From: Dermacentor variabilis
Lineage: Eukaryota; Arthropoda; Arachnida; Ixodida; Ixodidae
DNA length: 64,000 bases
NCBI RefSeq assembly: GCF_050947875.1
Contig: NC_134571.1
Span: 1,590,001-1,654,000, forward strand
Direction of reading: 5' to 3'
Under the pieces are notes generated by a model, which was given only the letters and a program-made list of their open reading frames with translations, was not told the DNA's origin and ran no database searches. Position 1 is the stretch's first letter. The number at the start of each line of letters is the position of its first letter. Made by a program: the position numbers and the translations under genes. Below are positions 35,081 through 44,137 of the stretch, piece after piece.

Positions 35081-36389
35081 TCAACTGAGCTTAATATATT
35101 TTGATGCCTGGCGCCTTCTTTCATTACACTTATTCACGCTCTTTGTGAAAAAATGCAGCCTGGGGGTGATGTAGAAAGCAGTAAGTTCTGCTGTCATGGA
35201 TTCGCAGTGATCAGGGCAGCCAAGTTGATGCTGCCGTCTGGCTTTAACAGCATCTAAAACATCTAAAACACTGTGTGCGTGCAACTCAAGAAGACTATAA
35301 CAAATTGAGGTCTTTCTCCAAGTTGGCCATAAACTGATACAAAGGGGAGGCAGGATATAACAAAGCACCGTTGTCTTTCATATGGCAAACTCTGCAAGCC
35401 TCAAATTTCTTGCTGACCATTTTGTGATCAGTAGCAAGTTCAGGCAGGCTTCACAGCCTGTCTTTAAAATGCCCTTTCTCGTCACAAGCAGCGATATAGA
35501 AAATTAAGCGGCTGTCACTGGATGCTGGAGCCCCAAATACCACAGCAGCAGGCTGCAACCTCGGAGTTAAAATATGTGAAAGGTCATAAAAGTAACTTTC
35601 CGGCATTATTCCTTGGCAGATCATGCGACTGCCAGATTCGTGCAGCAAATGGTTCGCAGCGGCATGCGTGCGTACAACTATGTCTTGGCACGGCACACCT
35701 CTAAAGTACAGTTGAGCAGACACTTCGTCTTACTGCACACTGAAATGCAGAACTTTTTCATGCAATATCTCGAGCCTTTCTTGCTTTCGTACCTACGTTG
35801 TCGCGAAAACTACGGTTGACTCACTGCCACAGTTAAAGCGGCACCAGAGCTTTGAGGGAACGTTTACTGCTTGGAGCGAGCTAATTGCGAACGGTTCATT
35901 CTCCGTGAACTGTCCGTTTTCATCTTGCGCACTCTCGACTTCGATCTCGTGAAGTGGTTGGCGGAGCTGACCATCTGCCGCTCTTTTTTCATTTTGTGTG
36001 GTCCGTGCATTCTTACGTGGCTTCGTGCTTACCGTCGGTGCACTTGCTGTGGCTGGCCTCTTCCTTAACGGCCTGTCTTTGACAGGTGCGACCAAAAGGT
36101 AGGTCGTACAGTTGGGCAGGAGAGTAGGCACCGCGCCAGGCGCCAGCGACGGCTTCCCACGATGAAGTCGCACTTCGGTGCTACTGATGTTGTGGACGTA
36201 ATCCCTCAAAACGTATCGAGGCTCAAAGTGGCGCTCACATATCGCTGAAAATTCAGTGAGAGGCTTGCTTCGCAGATTGCGCTCCCATTTCTTCCGAAGT
36301 TCATTTTCCGTTGGTGCGGCGAACAATAACGCTTTCGGAGCGCCCGGATAATCGCTGTGGCAGCCCGGAGCGTAGCAATGGGAGTCCAT
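35081..36389 (-). mobile_element. P-element/THAP9-like copy with internal deletion (P copy 1)
   Basis: The minus strand gives an intact THAP domain (36,389 onward), a short linker, then pieces of the transposase C-terminus: SDSRLIFYIA (~35,500, compare SDQRLIYYVAGY in P copy 2) and LGCPDHCESMTAELTAFYIT..LHFFTKSVN (35,250-35,110). The whole RNase-H-like catalytic region is missing. Ends were not identified. Confidence 0.7.
35793..36389 (-). CDS. THAP-domain protein of P copy 1
   Basis: 198 codons from ATG 36,389. THAP domain residues 1-90: C5-x4-C10, LFAAPTENELRKKWERNL with the invariant Trp, CERHF (C-x2-H), YVLRDYVHNISS and AVPTLLPN, so all zinc ligands are present. A basic linker (RPLRKRPATAS..TKPRKNART) and an acidic segment follow. 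It closely resembles the N-terminus of P copy 2 (FEAKYILRDYV, KPSL..DAV). With the DNA-binding domain kept and the catalytic core lost, it could act as a repressor of related elements, like the KP type in Drosophila; that is inference. Confidence 0.75.
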   Translation of the reverse strand: MDSHCYAPGCHSDYPGAPKALLFAAPTENELRKKWERNLRSKPLTEFSAICERHFEPRYVLRDYVHNISSTEVRLHRGKPSLAPGAVPTLLPNCTTYLLVAPVKDRPLRKRPATASAPTVSTKPRKNARTTQNEKRAADGQLRQPLHEIEVESAQDENGQFTENEPFAISSLQAVNVPSKLWCRFNCGSESTVVFATT

Positions 36390-36480
36390 CTTTCTTTATG
36401 GCATCGTACCTCCTGTACTGCAGTAGATGCAGGGATACACCTTCTTTTTCAAATCATCTACTGTTTTTCACAAGCATGGC

Positions 36481-36542
36481 TACGTTGAACCAGAGTCCTT
36501 CCATGTTTTCCAAAAAAAATGGAAGGACTCTGGTTGAACGTA
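36481..36542. repeat. 62-bp hairpin, 24-bp arms
   Basis: Left arm TACGTTGAACCAGAGTCC TTCCAT (36,481-36,504) faces its reverse complement at 36,519-36,542 with one mismatch; the loop is 14 nt. It lies just upstream of the THAP gene of P copy 1, on its 5' side. Confidence 0.85.
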
Positions 36543-36701
36543 ACACGGCTCGAAAAACACACGGAGCAAACAGCCGCAGAGCGTGCATAGAATAAAGAAT
36601 CTGAGCCGGCCCGACCGCGCACCAGCAACTAGAAAAAAGCACAGCAGCGCCACCGACGGCGGCTACTGGCGTTTGCTCGCGCCACTAGGACATTATTGCT
36701 C
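36543..36701. other. short unassigned stretch
   Basis: Lies between the hairpin and the first LINE C monomer; nothing recognised. Confidence 0.4.
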
Positions 36702-37140
36702 CTCACGTGGGATTTCTCATCACGTGGGACCTTCAGCGGCTTTAAAACGGGTCGCACTGCAAGTTACCTCCTGTGGGATTGGCAACAGCGCTTCGGGAAC
36801 GATGCTTCAAAATCCGGTCTTCTTGGTGCAGGTTCTCGCTGCCCTGATCACAGTGTGGTCCCCGCACCGTGCTTGTGCATGTCACGGATTTCATTGTCCC
36901 AATCTTGGTGACAGCGTCATCGGGGTATCAGTGGATGGTGACATGTGCGAGATCAGCGAGAACATCACGTCTTTCATCCTGACGTCCGCGCTTGCGCCTT
37001 CTTCTGTGACGTCTAATCACGTGGGACTTCCAGTGGCTTCAAAATGAGTCGCACTGCAAGTTACCTCATATGGGCTTGGTAGCAGCGCTTCGGGAACGAT
37101 GCTCCAAAATCCGTTCTGCTTCTCGGTGCAGGTTAGTTCT
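36702..37140 (+). repeat. tandem 5' monomers of LINE C (297-bp period)
   Basis: ATCACGTGGGAC begins at 36,719 and 37,016, and the ~120 bp after it (GTCGCACTGCAAGTTACCTC, CAGCGCTTCGGGAACGATGC, CTCGGTGCAGGTT) recur. A partial third start is at ~36,702. Each monomer carries a CACGTG E-box near its start. Only ~1.4 units are present. Confidence 0.85.
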
Positions 37141-37230
37141 TACTTACCTAAGAAGCGCTATCGTAGTGACAACCGTTTCCTGATGCTGCTACCATGCTCA
37201 CTGATGTCTGATATGCTTCCTTTTGTGTTG

Positions 37231-37962
37231 AATCTTTTATCATGAGGCAATATTGAGGCAAACCCAGGTCCAACTGAGAAGGAACTCTTGATGAAGCTGC
37301 TTGATGGTCAGAATAACATGATGAGTACCATGAACAGCCTATTATCGAGTCAAAATAGAATGGAATTAGATATAACAGATATGAAGGAAAGATTAAGCGG
37401 TTTAAAGGCTAACCGTCTGTTCTTGAAATCTTTAGAACAAGAATTTAAAAATGTGAAGTCGTCTGGCGCTACTTTGCAAACACAGGTGTCATATTTACAG
37501 AATAAGTTAGATGACCAAGAAAATAGAGGTAGACGGAAGAACCTGATCGTTAATGGGATACAGGAACATGGCAATGAAACATCGGATAGCCTAACAAAAA
37601 TGTTACAAAATGATCTTTTCAAGGATAAATTGGGACTCAGTCTCAGTGGCATGGAGGGGTGTCACAGGCTAGGCAAAAAGAGCGGAAAAGGCCGCCCAGT
37701 GATAATTAAATTCTTGGATTATCGTGAGAAAATAACCGTTTTCAGATCTTGTTCAATGTTAAAAGGAACAAACCTTTCCGTAAGAGAAGACTTTTCATTC
37801 GGAGTGCGTCAAATAAGAAAAAAATTGTGTCCAAGTGCGAAACAGGAAAAAGAAAACAATGCTAAGGTGACGTTGTTCTTTCATAAGTTAAGCGTGGACG
37901 GTGTAATGTTTGGATGGGACGAAGCTAAAGATAAGCGCTTTCAACTTACTAAAAATAAATGA
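37231..37962 (+). CDS. LINE C ORF1 (coiled coil plus RRM-like), with 2A-like leader
   Basis: From ATG 37,291 the frame is open for 223 codons. Residues ~1-90 are a heptad-like coiled coil (NMMSTMNSLLSSQ..DITDMKERLSGL..SLEQEF). Then come RRKNLIVNGIQE, MEGCHRLGKKSGKGRPVII and REDFSFGVRQIRKKL, as in the RRM and C-terminal regions of CR1/L2 ORF1 proteins that bind and chaperone element RNA. Upstream in the same frame is N-L-L-S-stop-G-N-I-E-A-N-P-G-P (37,231-37,272), a decayed 2A-like motif (usual D is N, and a TGA precedes it). The true start was probably upstream of that motif. Confidence 0.85.
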
Positions 37963-38721
37963 ATTCACAAGATAAGCAGTAGGCCCTTTCCAATTCTTAA
38001 CATGAATTGCCGCAGTGTCGTGAATAAGACTGTCCAGCTTGAGAGCATGCTTTTTTCACTATACCCCGACGTGGCCGTAATAACCGAAAATTGGTTAAGC
38101 GATGATATATTTGACAGTGAATTCGTACCAAAGAACTTAAAAGTGTTACGTAGGGACCGGGATAGAAAAGGACGAGGTATTGCTGTACTGTATAAATCTT
38201 CCATTATGCTACAGACAATGCCTGATGTTCCGGATGTAGAAAGCATATTTTGTAAATTATACGTGAATAATTTTAGATATATCCTTGCAGCTTTGTACAG
38301 ACCTTTTGACTCCACTGTTGATAACTTGGAGCGCTTGTCAACTTATATGCATTCATATGTAACGCGAGAAGATAAATTATTACTAACCGGAGACTTGAAC
38401 CTGCCAAATATCAATTGGGAAGCTTTTTCTTCGTATTCAATTCAGAGTGCGGAAAGTGTTATGACTGACATAGCTTTCACCTTTGATCTACTACAAATTG
38501 TTAAGAATTTCACAAGAATTCAAAATTATTCAAGGTCCATTCTTGATTTGTTTTTGTAAGTGGCGCCATAAATTACTGCATCTCATGTACCGGTATGTAC
38601 TCATGTACCGGTAAATGACTGCATCTCATCCGGTATTTCTGATCACAAAGCAGTTGTCTTGACGGTTGGTTCAACATTTTCCAAATTTTTCAAGAGCACA
38701 GGATGACTGTATAATAGATGT

Positions 38722-40211
38722 CATCATCATCATCATCATCAGCCTAGTTACGCCCACTGCAGGGCAAAGGCCTCTCCCATACTTCTCCAACTACCCCGGT
38801 CATGGACTAATTGTGGCCATGTTGTCCCTGCAAACATCTTAATTTCATCCGCCCACCTAACTTTCTGCCGCCCCCTGCTACGCTTCCCTTCCCTTGGAAT
38901 CCAGTCCGTAACCCTTAATGACCATCGGTTATCTTCCCTCCTCATTACATGTCCTGCCCATGCCCATTTCTTTTTCTTGATTTCAACTAAGATGTCGTTT
39001 ACCCGCGTTTCTTGCCTCACCCAATCTGCTCTTTTCTTATCCCTTAACGTTACACCCATCATTCTTCTTTCCATAGCTCGTTGCGTCGTCCTCAATTTCA
39101 GCAGAACCCTTTTCGTAAGCCTCCAGGTTTCTGCCCCATATGTGAGTACTGGTAACACACAGCTGTTATACACTTTCCTTTTGAGGGATAGTGGCAACCT
39201 GCTGTTCATGATTTGAGAATGCCTGCCAAACGCACCCCAGCCCATTCTTATTCTTCTGGTTATTTCAGTCTCATGATCCGGATCCGTGGTCACTACCTGC
39301 CCTAAGTAGATGTATTCCCTTACCACTTCCAGTGCTTCGCTACCTATCGTAAACTGCTGTTCTCTTCCGAGACTGTTAAACAATACTTTAGTTTTCTGCA
39401 AATTAATTTTCAGACCCGCCCTTCTGCTTTGCCTCTCCAGGTCAGTGAGCATGCATTGCAATTGGTCTCCTGAGTTACTAAGCAAGGCAATATCATCAGC
39501 GAATCGCAAGTTGCTAAGGTATTCTCCATCAACTTTTATCCCCAATTCTTCCCACTCCAGGCCTCTGAATACCTCCTGTAAACATGCTGTGAATAGCATT
39601 GGAGATATCGTATCTCCCTGTCTGACGCCTTTCTTTATAGGGATTTTGTTACTTTCTTTGTGGAGGACTACGGTGGCTGTGGAGCCGCTATAGATATCTT
39701 CCAGTATTTTTACATATGGCTCATCTACACCCTGATTCCGTAATGCCTCCATGACTGCTGAGGTTTCGACTGAATCAAACGCTTTCTCGTAATCAATGAA
39801 AGCTATATATAAGGGTTGGTTATATTCTGCACATTTCTCTATCACTTGATTGACAGTGTGAATATGGTCTATTGTTGAGTAGCCCTTACGGAATCCTGCC
39901 TGGTCCTTTGGTTGACAGAAGTCTAAGGTGTTCCTGATTCTATTTGCGATTACCTTAGTAAATACTTTGTAGGCAACGGACAGTAAGCTGATCGGTCTAT
40001 AATTTTTCAAGTCGTTGGCGTCCCCTTTCTTATGGATTAGGATTATGTTAGCGTTCTTCCAAGATTCCGGTACGCTCGAGGTTATGAGGCATTGCGTATA
40101 CAGGGTGGCCAGTTTCTCTAGAACAATCTGACCACCATCCTTCAACAAATCTGCTGTTACCTGATCCTCCCCAGCTGCCTTCCCCCTTTGCATAGCTCCT
40201 AAGGCTTTCTT
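38722..40211 (-). mobile_element. 5'-truncated RTE-type LINE (RTE 2) in LINE C, with target duplication
   Basis: Antisense. TAATAGATGT flanks it at 38,712-38,721 and 40,212-40,221. The 3' end is an (ATG)n tail on the minus strand. The surrounding LINE C frame reads D-D-C-I-I-D-V-L-A-F across the site once the insert and one duplicate are removed. Confidence 0.92.
38748..40193 (-). CDS. RTE 2 reverse transcriptase, N-terminally truncated, frame open
   Basis: 481 codons without a stop; it begins at the RT N-terminus (KAAGEDQVTADLLKDGG) and ends like RTE 1. All RT blocks are intact: IAFIDYEKAFDSV, GVRQGDTISPMLF, LRFADDIALL, plus the WAGHVMRR and RWADEI C-terminus. It is over 90 percent identical in protein to RTE 1 by eye and 60 codons longer at its N-terminus. 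The endonuclease is missing because of 5' truncation. Confidence 0.92.
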   Translation of the reverse strand: MQRGKAAGEDQVTADLLKDGGQIVLEKLATLYTQCLITSSVPESWKNANIILIHKKGDANDLKNYRPISLLSVAYKVFTKVIANRIRNTLDFCQPKDQAGFRKGYSTIDHIHTVNQVIEKCAEYNQPLYIAFIDYEKAFDSVETSAVMEALRNQGVDEPYVKILEDIYSGSTATVVLHKESNKIPIKKGVRQGDTISPMLFTACLQEVFRGLEWEELGIKVDGEYLSNLRFADDIALLSNSGDQLQCMLTDLERQSRRAGLKINLQKTKVLFNSLGREQQFTIGSEALEVVREYIYLGQVVTTDPDHETEITRRIRMGWGAFGRHSQIMNSRLPLSLKRKVYNSCVLPVLTYGAETWRLTKRVLLKLRTTQRAMERRMMGVTLRDKKRADWVRQETRVNDILVEIKKKKWAWAGHVMRREDNRWSLRVTDWIPREGKRSRGRQKVRWADEIKMFAGTTWPQLVHDRGSWRSMGEAFALQWA

Positions 40212-41115
40212 TAATAGATGTGCTAGCTTTTAACTACGATCACTTTCAAGGCCTTGATTGTAGTGTAAACGACCTCTGGCTTTTTTTCAAAGGCCTCACT
40301 TTCGATTGTGTGGAACGTTTCGTTCCTAAAATAGTGAAGAAGTCCGAGCGCCGTAAGCCATGGGTTACGCGGGAGGCGTTACAGATGAGGCGTAAACTTA
40401 AGCGATTAAAAAAGAAACGCACCAAAATAAAGGACGCCGAAGAACTGAAAGCCGATATTGATAACTTGTCTTAAAAACTTCACGAAAAGATTGTCAAAGA
40501 TAAAGAGTATTATCACAGCACATTACTACCAGACTTTATTAGATCATCTCCCGAGAAATTCTGGAGGGTTGTGACTCCGGCCTCTTCATCTCCCGACACC
40601 TTTTTCATAAACGGAGGAAGTGTGCGGGATCAGAAAACTGTGTGTTCTGTTTTTAATAACCATTTTAAGAGTGCATTCAGAAGTGATGATGGCTGTTTAC
40701 CATGCTTTTCTGCTGAACTGTCTTCCCTTCCCGACATTGTTATTTCGAAACAGGGTATTCTTAATTTATTGTTAAAGATATTGACATTAAAAAATCTCCA
40801 AGGCCAGATGACATTCCGAACTGCTTTCTGAAGCGTTATGCTGAATGGTGGGAAAAATACCTGTACATTCTATTTGCAAGGTCAATCAAAGAAGGATCAT
40901 TACCGGAAGACTGGAAAATCGCTAGAATAAAACCTTTACATAAATCGGGGGATAAATCTCGCATCAAAAATTACAACATTGCCATTTGTTGGGCGTGTTG
41001 GTAAATTGAAAGCATATTTAGCGCCAGCAAGCAAGGACGGAAGGGAGACGACAACACAATGCGCTAACTCTAACAACTTGATTTTCAGGAAATACACCTA
41101 TATAACCCATGCACA

Positions 41116-41454
41116 GTGGCGCCACCTTATCCAAATCTTACCCATCCAAAAAATAATTTTTTTCCCACATCCTGTGGGAAAAAATACATCGGGCAGACAG
41201 GGAGATGTCTTAATGACCGATTACGGGAACATTGCCAAACTGTGAAAAATAAGCAATACGGTCATCTGTCAACCCACTGTCAAGAATGCGGCTGTGCGCC
41301 GGTGTATGAATCCTGCCGGGTTCTTGCGAAGCACAAAGATAAAGACGTGCGAGAGATTATTGAGGCTCGGGCTATCTGGCGGAATAGAGACACGTGTGTT
41401 AGTGCCCCTTCGATCGACCTGTTAGATAAGGAGACGGCTTTTTTGGATGGGTAA
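41116..41454 (+). CDS. PLE 2 GIY-YIG endonuclease C-terminal part
   Basis: The frame carries KYIGQTGRCLNDRLREHC, i.e. the YIG half of GIY-YIG with the catalytic Arg region, followed by HLSTHCQECGC, RVLAKHKDKDVREIIEA and FLDG at the end, as in the last domain of Penelope-like proteins. The RT is absent; the GIY half falls in the left arm. The first ~25 codons are read out of the left inverted arm and are not protein-derived. Not functional alone. Confidence 0.75.
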   Translation: MAPPYPNLTHPKNNFFPTSCGKKYIGQTGRCLNDRLREHCQTVKNKQYGHLSTHCQECGCAPVYESCRVLAKHKDKDVREIIEARAIWRNRDTCVSAPSIDLLDKETAFLDG

Positions 41455-41504
41455 GATTTGGATAAGGTGGCGCCACTGTGCACGGGTTATATAGGTGTAT
41501 TTCC

Positions 41505-41745
41505 TTTTTTTTTTAATATTTGGGGTTTTACGTGCCAAAACCACTTTCTGATTATGAGGCACGCCGTAGTGGAGGACTCCGGAAATTTAGACCACCTGTG
41601 GTTCTTTAACGTGCGCCTAAATCTAAGCACACGGGTGTTTTCGCATTTCGCCCCCATCGAAATGCGGCCGCCGTGGCCGGGATTCGATCCCGCGACCTCG
41701 TGCTCAGCAGCCCAACACCATAGCCACTGAGCAACCACGGCGGGT
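41505..41745 (-). mobile_element. tRNA-headed SINE inside PLE 2, with target duplication
   Basis: Nearly identical to the SINE at 31,867-32,110 (same tRNA head with GCCGTGG/CCACGGC stem). GTGTATTTCC flanks it at 41,495-41,504 and 41,746-41,755. The (ATT)n tail is reduced; a T-run replaces it on the plus strand. Confidence 0.92.
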
Positions 41746-43405
41746 GTGTATTTCCTGAAAATCAAGTTGTTGAAGTTAGCGCATTGTGTTGTCGTCTCCC
41801 TTCCGTCCTTGTTTGCTGGCGCTAAATATGCTTTCAAAAATTACAGACCGATTTCATTAACATCAACATCTTGTAAGCTCTTAGAACATATAATTCATAA
41901 ACATATAACTGGTTTTCTAGACGAACATGATGTTTTTAAAAACACGCAGCATGGTTTAATAAGTGGCCTTTCGACGACCACTCAACTAGTTGAAATCATA
42001 CATGACCTTGCTAGCACTGTAAACAAAGGGAAACAAACAGACGCGATATTCAGTGGTTTCAGCAAGGCGTTTGATAGGCTGTCTCATGTTAAATTGCTTC
42101 ACAAGCTAGGAGCTGCGATTAAAAAAATGATGAAATATTAGCATGGATTAAAGCCTACTTTACACACCGCCATCAGTTTGTTACTGTAAATAAAACAACT
42201 TCTGATATAGCTGTTGTCAATTCTGGCGTCCCACCGGGATCCGTTCTTGGCCCCCTTTATTTCGTTATATATAAATGATATTGTCACTAACCTCTGTTAA
42301 AATAAGGCTTTATATGACGACTGCGTTCTGTACGATGAAATAACAACGGAAGAAGACCAACTCAGGTTAAACAGGGACTTTAATAAGGTAGTTGAGTGGT
42401 GTAAACAATGACAAATGTGCATTACTTTCGAAAAGATAGTATATATGCGGATAACATTAAAAAAGAAGCCACTGCTATATCGCTATGGCACAGAAAATGC
42501 TTTTTTTGTCAGAGGTAACGCAATATAAGTACTTTGGCTTGTACATAACAAAGGATGGTGATGATTTGAGATTTTTATGGCGCAGCAGCCGTGCAGACTA
42601 TAATGCGCCAAATAACAAAGGATCTTTCCTGGTCAAAGCACCTTGACACAGTAATAGCAAACTGTCGCCGCAGGTTGTTTTTTCTAACACGCGTATTAAA
42701 ATCCTCCACATCAACAGCATGTCGATCTATTGGCATACAAAACACTCGTCCGCCCCGTTTTAGAATATGCTGTAGTTATATGGGACCCGTTCACTAAAAG
42801 CGATATTGGAAAACTAGAAAGCTTACAGAAAAAAAAAAGCAGTTCGATTCATCTGCAATACATATGGGAGTAGTTCTATTGCTAACCTTCTATCTCGGAG
42901 CAGTTTGCCTTCTATAAGTGATAGACATCGTGTATGCCGTTTAAAATTCTTTTTACAACTAATAAATGGTCACTACAACATCGACACGTCTCACATTATC
43001 ACCTGTACAACAAGTTACGCTACCAGACAGCGACACTCACTAGCTGTAACTCCACTTACAACACGTGTCAACTGCTTCAAGTATTCCTTTTCTCCTAGAA
43101 CTATAGTAAATTGGAATAAGCTGGCCGATGAAACTGTAACACAGAACTCATTATCACATTTCGACACATATCTTTATTAAAAATCCTTTTTTGCCCTTGC
43201 TGAGATTGTTAGTGATAGCACTGTTTGACTGTATGATTGGAAAAATCGCTGAAGTAACGTTGCGGCGCTTGTTTTAGCACCTGTATTTTTTTTTGCGCTT
43301 GTGTGAAGAATTTTTTAGTGCAGTTCTCCATTTTTGTATTTATTTTGTTTTGTAACTTACTCGTGTACCACGCTGCTGAGATCTTGCTTAAGATCGCGGT
43401 ATTTA

Positions 43406-43436
<31 letters not shown>

Positions 43437-43439
43437 ATA

Positions 43440-43880
43440 TTCTAGTACACTATAGCCACCACTTTGTTGGAGTCAAGGCCCGTCCTGACTAATGTTCCGT
43501 TCTCGTTTAAGGCGAGAGCGTTACTAGGCTCACAGTGCAGAAAACGTCCGAACCTGCCAGCCGTGCCCGGAAGCCGTCCGCCGCCGCCCTGCTAAGAAGT
43601 ACGGCCGCACGGCAAACGAAGCAAATGGAAGCGCCCTCGTGTGCACTGACCATCAGCTGCGAAACAGCTGGACGCTGCACTTGAAATTTATCAAGCTCGT
43701 GACTTGGCCGCCCGAGAGTGAGGGCGAAGATTGGCGTCACTCGGTGCACCCTCAAAGTAGGCGCCCGATGGAGATAGCAGCGCCGCGGTGTGGCCTCGCA
43801 GCCACTCCTGCGCCCGGAGCCGTGGGCTCGTGTGCGACGAGTATTTTTGATTGCTATTGTACTACAGTGAACTAGATAGC
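43440..43880. mobile_element. candidate short element with imperfect terminal repeats
   Basis: Starts TATTCTAGTACACTATAG directly after the LINE C tail; a degenerate inverted counterpart CTACAGTGAACTAGATAG is at ~43,862-43,879. The left end is the same 18 bp as the right end of the 26.7-kb element. Coding content not recognised. Confidence 0.4.
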
Positions 43881-44137
43881 GGTAGTGGGTCGAGGGAGAG
43901 CGGAGAGAAGCAGCGCCGGCGAGGCGAAACGCGCGGACATCTCCACGCGCCGCGTCGTGGCGCCACTGCGCCTTTCACCTGGAGCCGCAGGATCGGGCCG
44001 CGTTGCAGAATCAAGGGTCCTTCCTTGCTTTAGATCACTATCATCATCCGCATTCCATCCGCGCGTTAGACCACGCGAGGACGTGTTTTCTTTGTTGGTG
44101 GCACGTGCTGAAAGAAGTGCTGGTACTGACTTATGAG

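Larger units (their letters stand above)
40976..41833 (+). mobile_element. PLE 2: short Penelope-like element with long inverted arms, in LINE C
   Basis: TCAAAAATTACA (12 bp) flanks it at 40,964-40,975 and 41,834-41,845. Left arm ~41,007-41,153 and right arm ~41,438-41,833 are reverse complements over ~147 bp once the SINE in the right arm is removed. Between the arms lies a GIY-YIG ORF. Inverted, LTR-like ends and internal truncation are typical of Penelope-like copies. Confidence 0.85.
38002..43180 (+). pseudogene. LINE C ORF2: APE endonuclease and reverse transcriptase, broken
   Basis: Endonuclease 38,002-38,559: MNCRSVVNK, VITENWL, GRGIAVLYK, ALYRPF, LLTGDLNLPNI and SILDLFL. A small local duplication then disrupts the frame before GISDHKAVV (catalytic SDH, ~38,635). 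After RTE 2 come IKP-type linker blocks (40,220-40,474) and PDDIPNCFLKRYAEW..LPEDWKIARI (40,805-40,930), then KNYRPISL across the PLE 2 site. The first RT catalytic block reads IFSGFSKAFDR (Asp replaced by Gly). GVPPGSVLGPLYF is at ~42,225. The second catalytic motif reads LYDDCVLYD, so the A of YADD is deleted (~42,312). C-terminal RFRICCSYMGPVH-type and SPRTIVNWNKL blocks end at 43,180. Two catalytic lesions make it dead beyond frameshifts. Confidence 0.85.
36702..43438 (+). mobile_element. LINE C: near full-length CR1/L2-like retrotransposon with nested RTE, PLE and SINE
   Basis: 5' monomers (36,702-37,140), 2A-like motif, intact ORF1 (to 37,962), endonuclease, RT, C-terminus and (AAAT)n tail (43,405-43,438). 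Insertions: RTE 2 (38,722-40,211), PLE 2 (40,976-41,833) and, inside PLE 2, a SINE (41,505-41,745). Each insertion has its own target duplication and the LINE frame resumes exactly across it. Confidence 0.9.

Noticed and set aside
37350..38315. Minus-strand frames opposite LINE C ORF1 and endonuclease
   Set aside because: Shadows of well-supported plus-strand LINE proteins.
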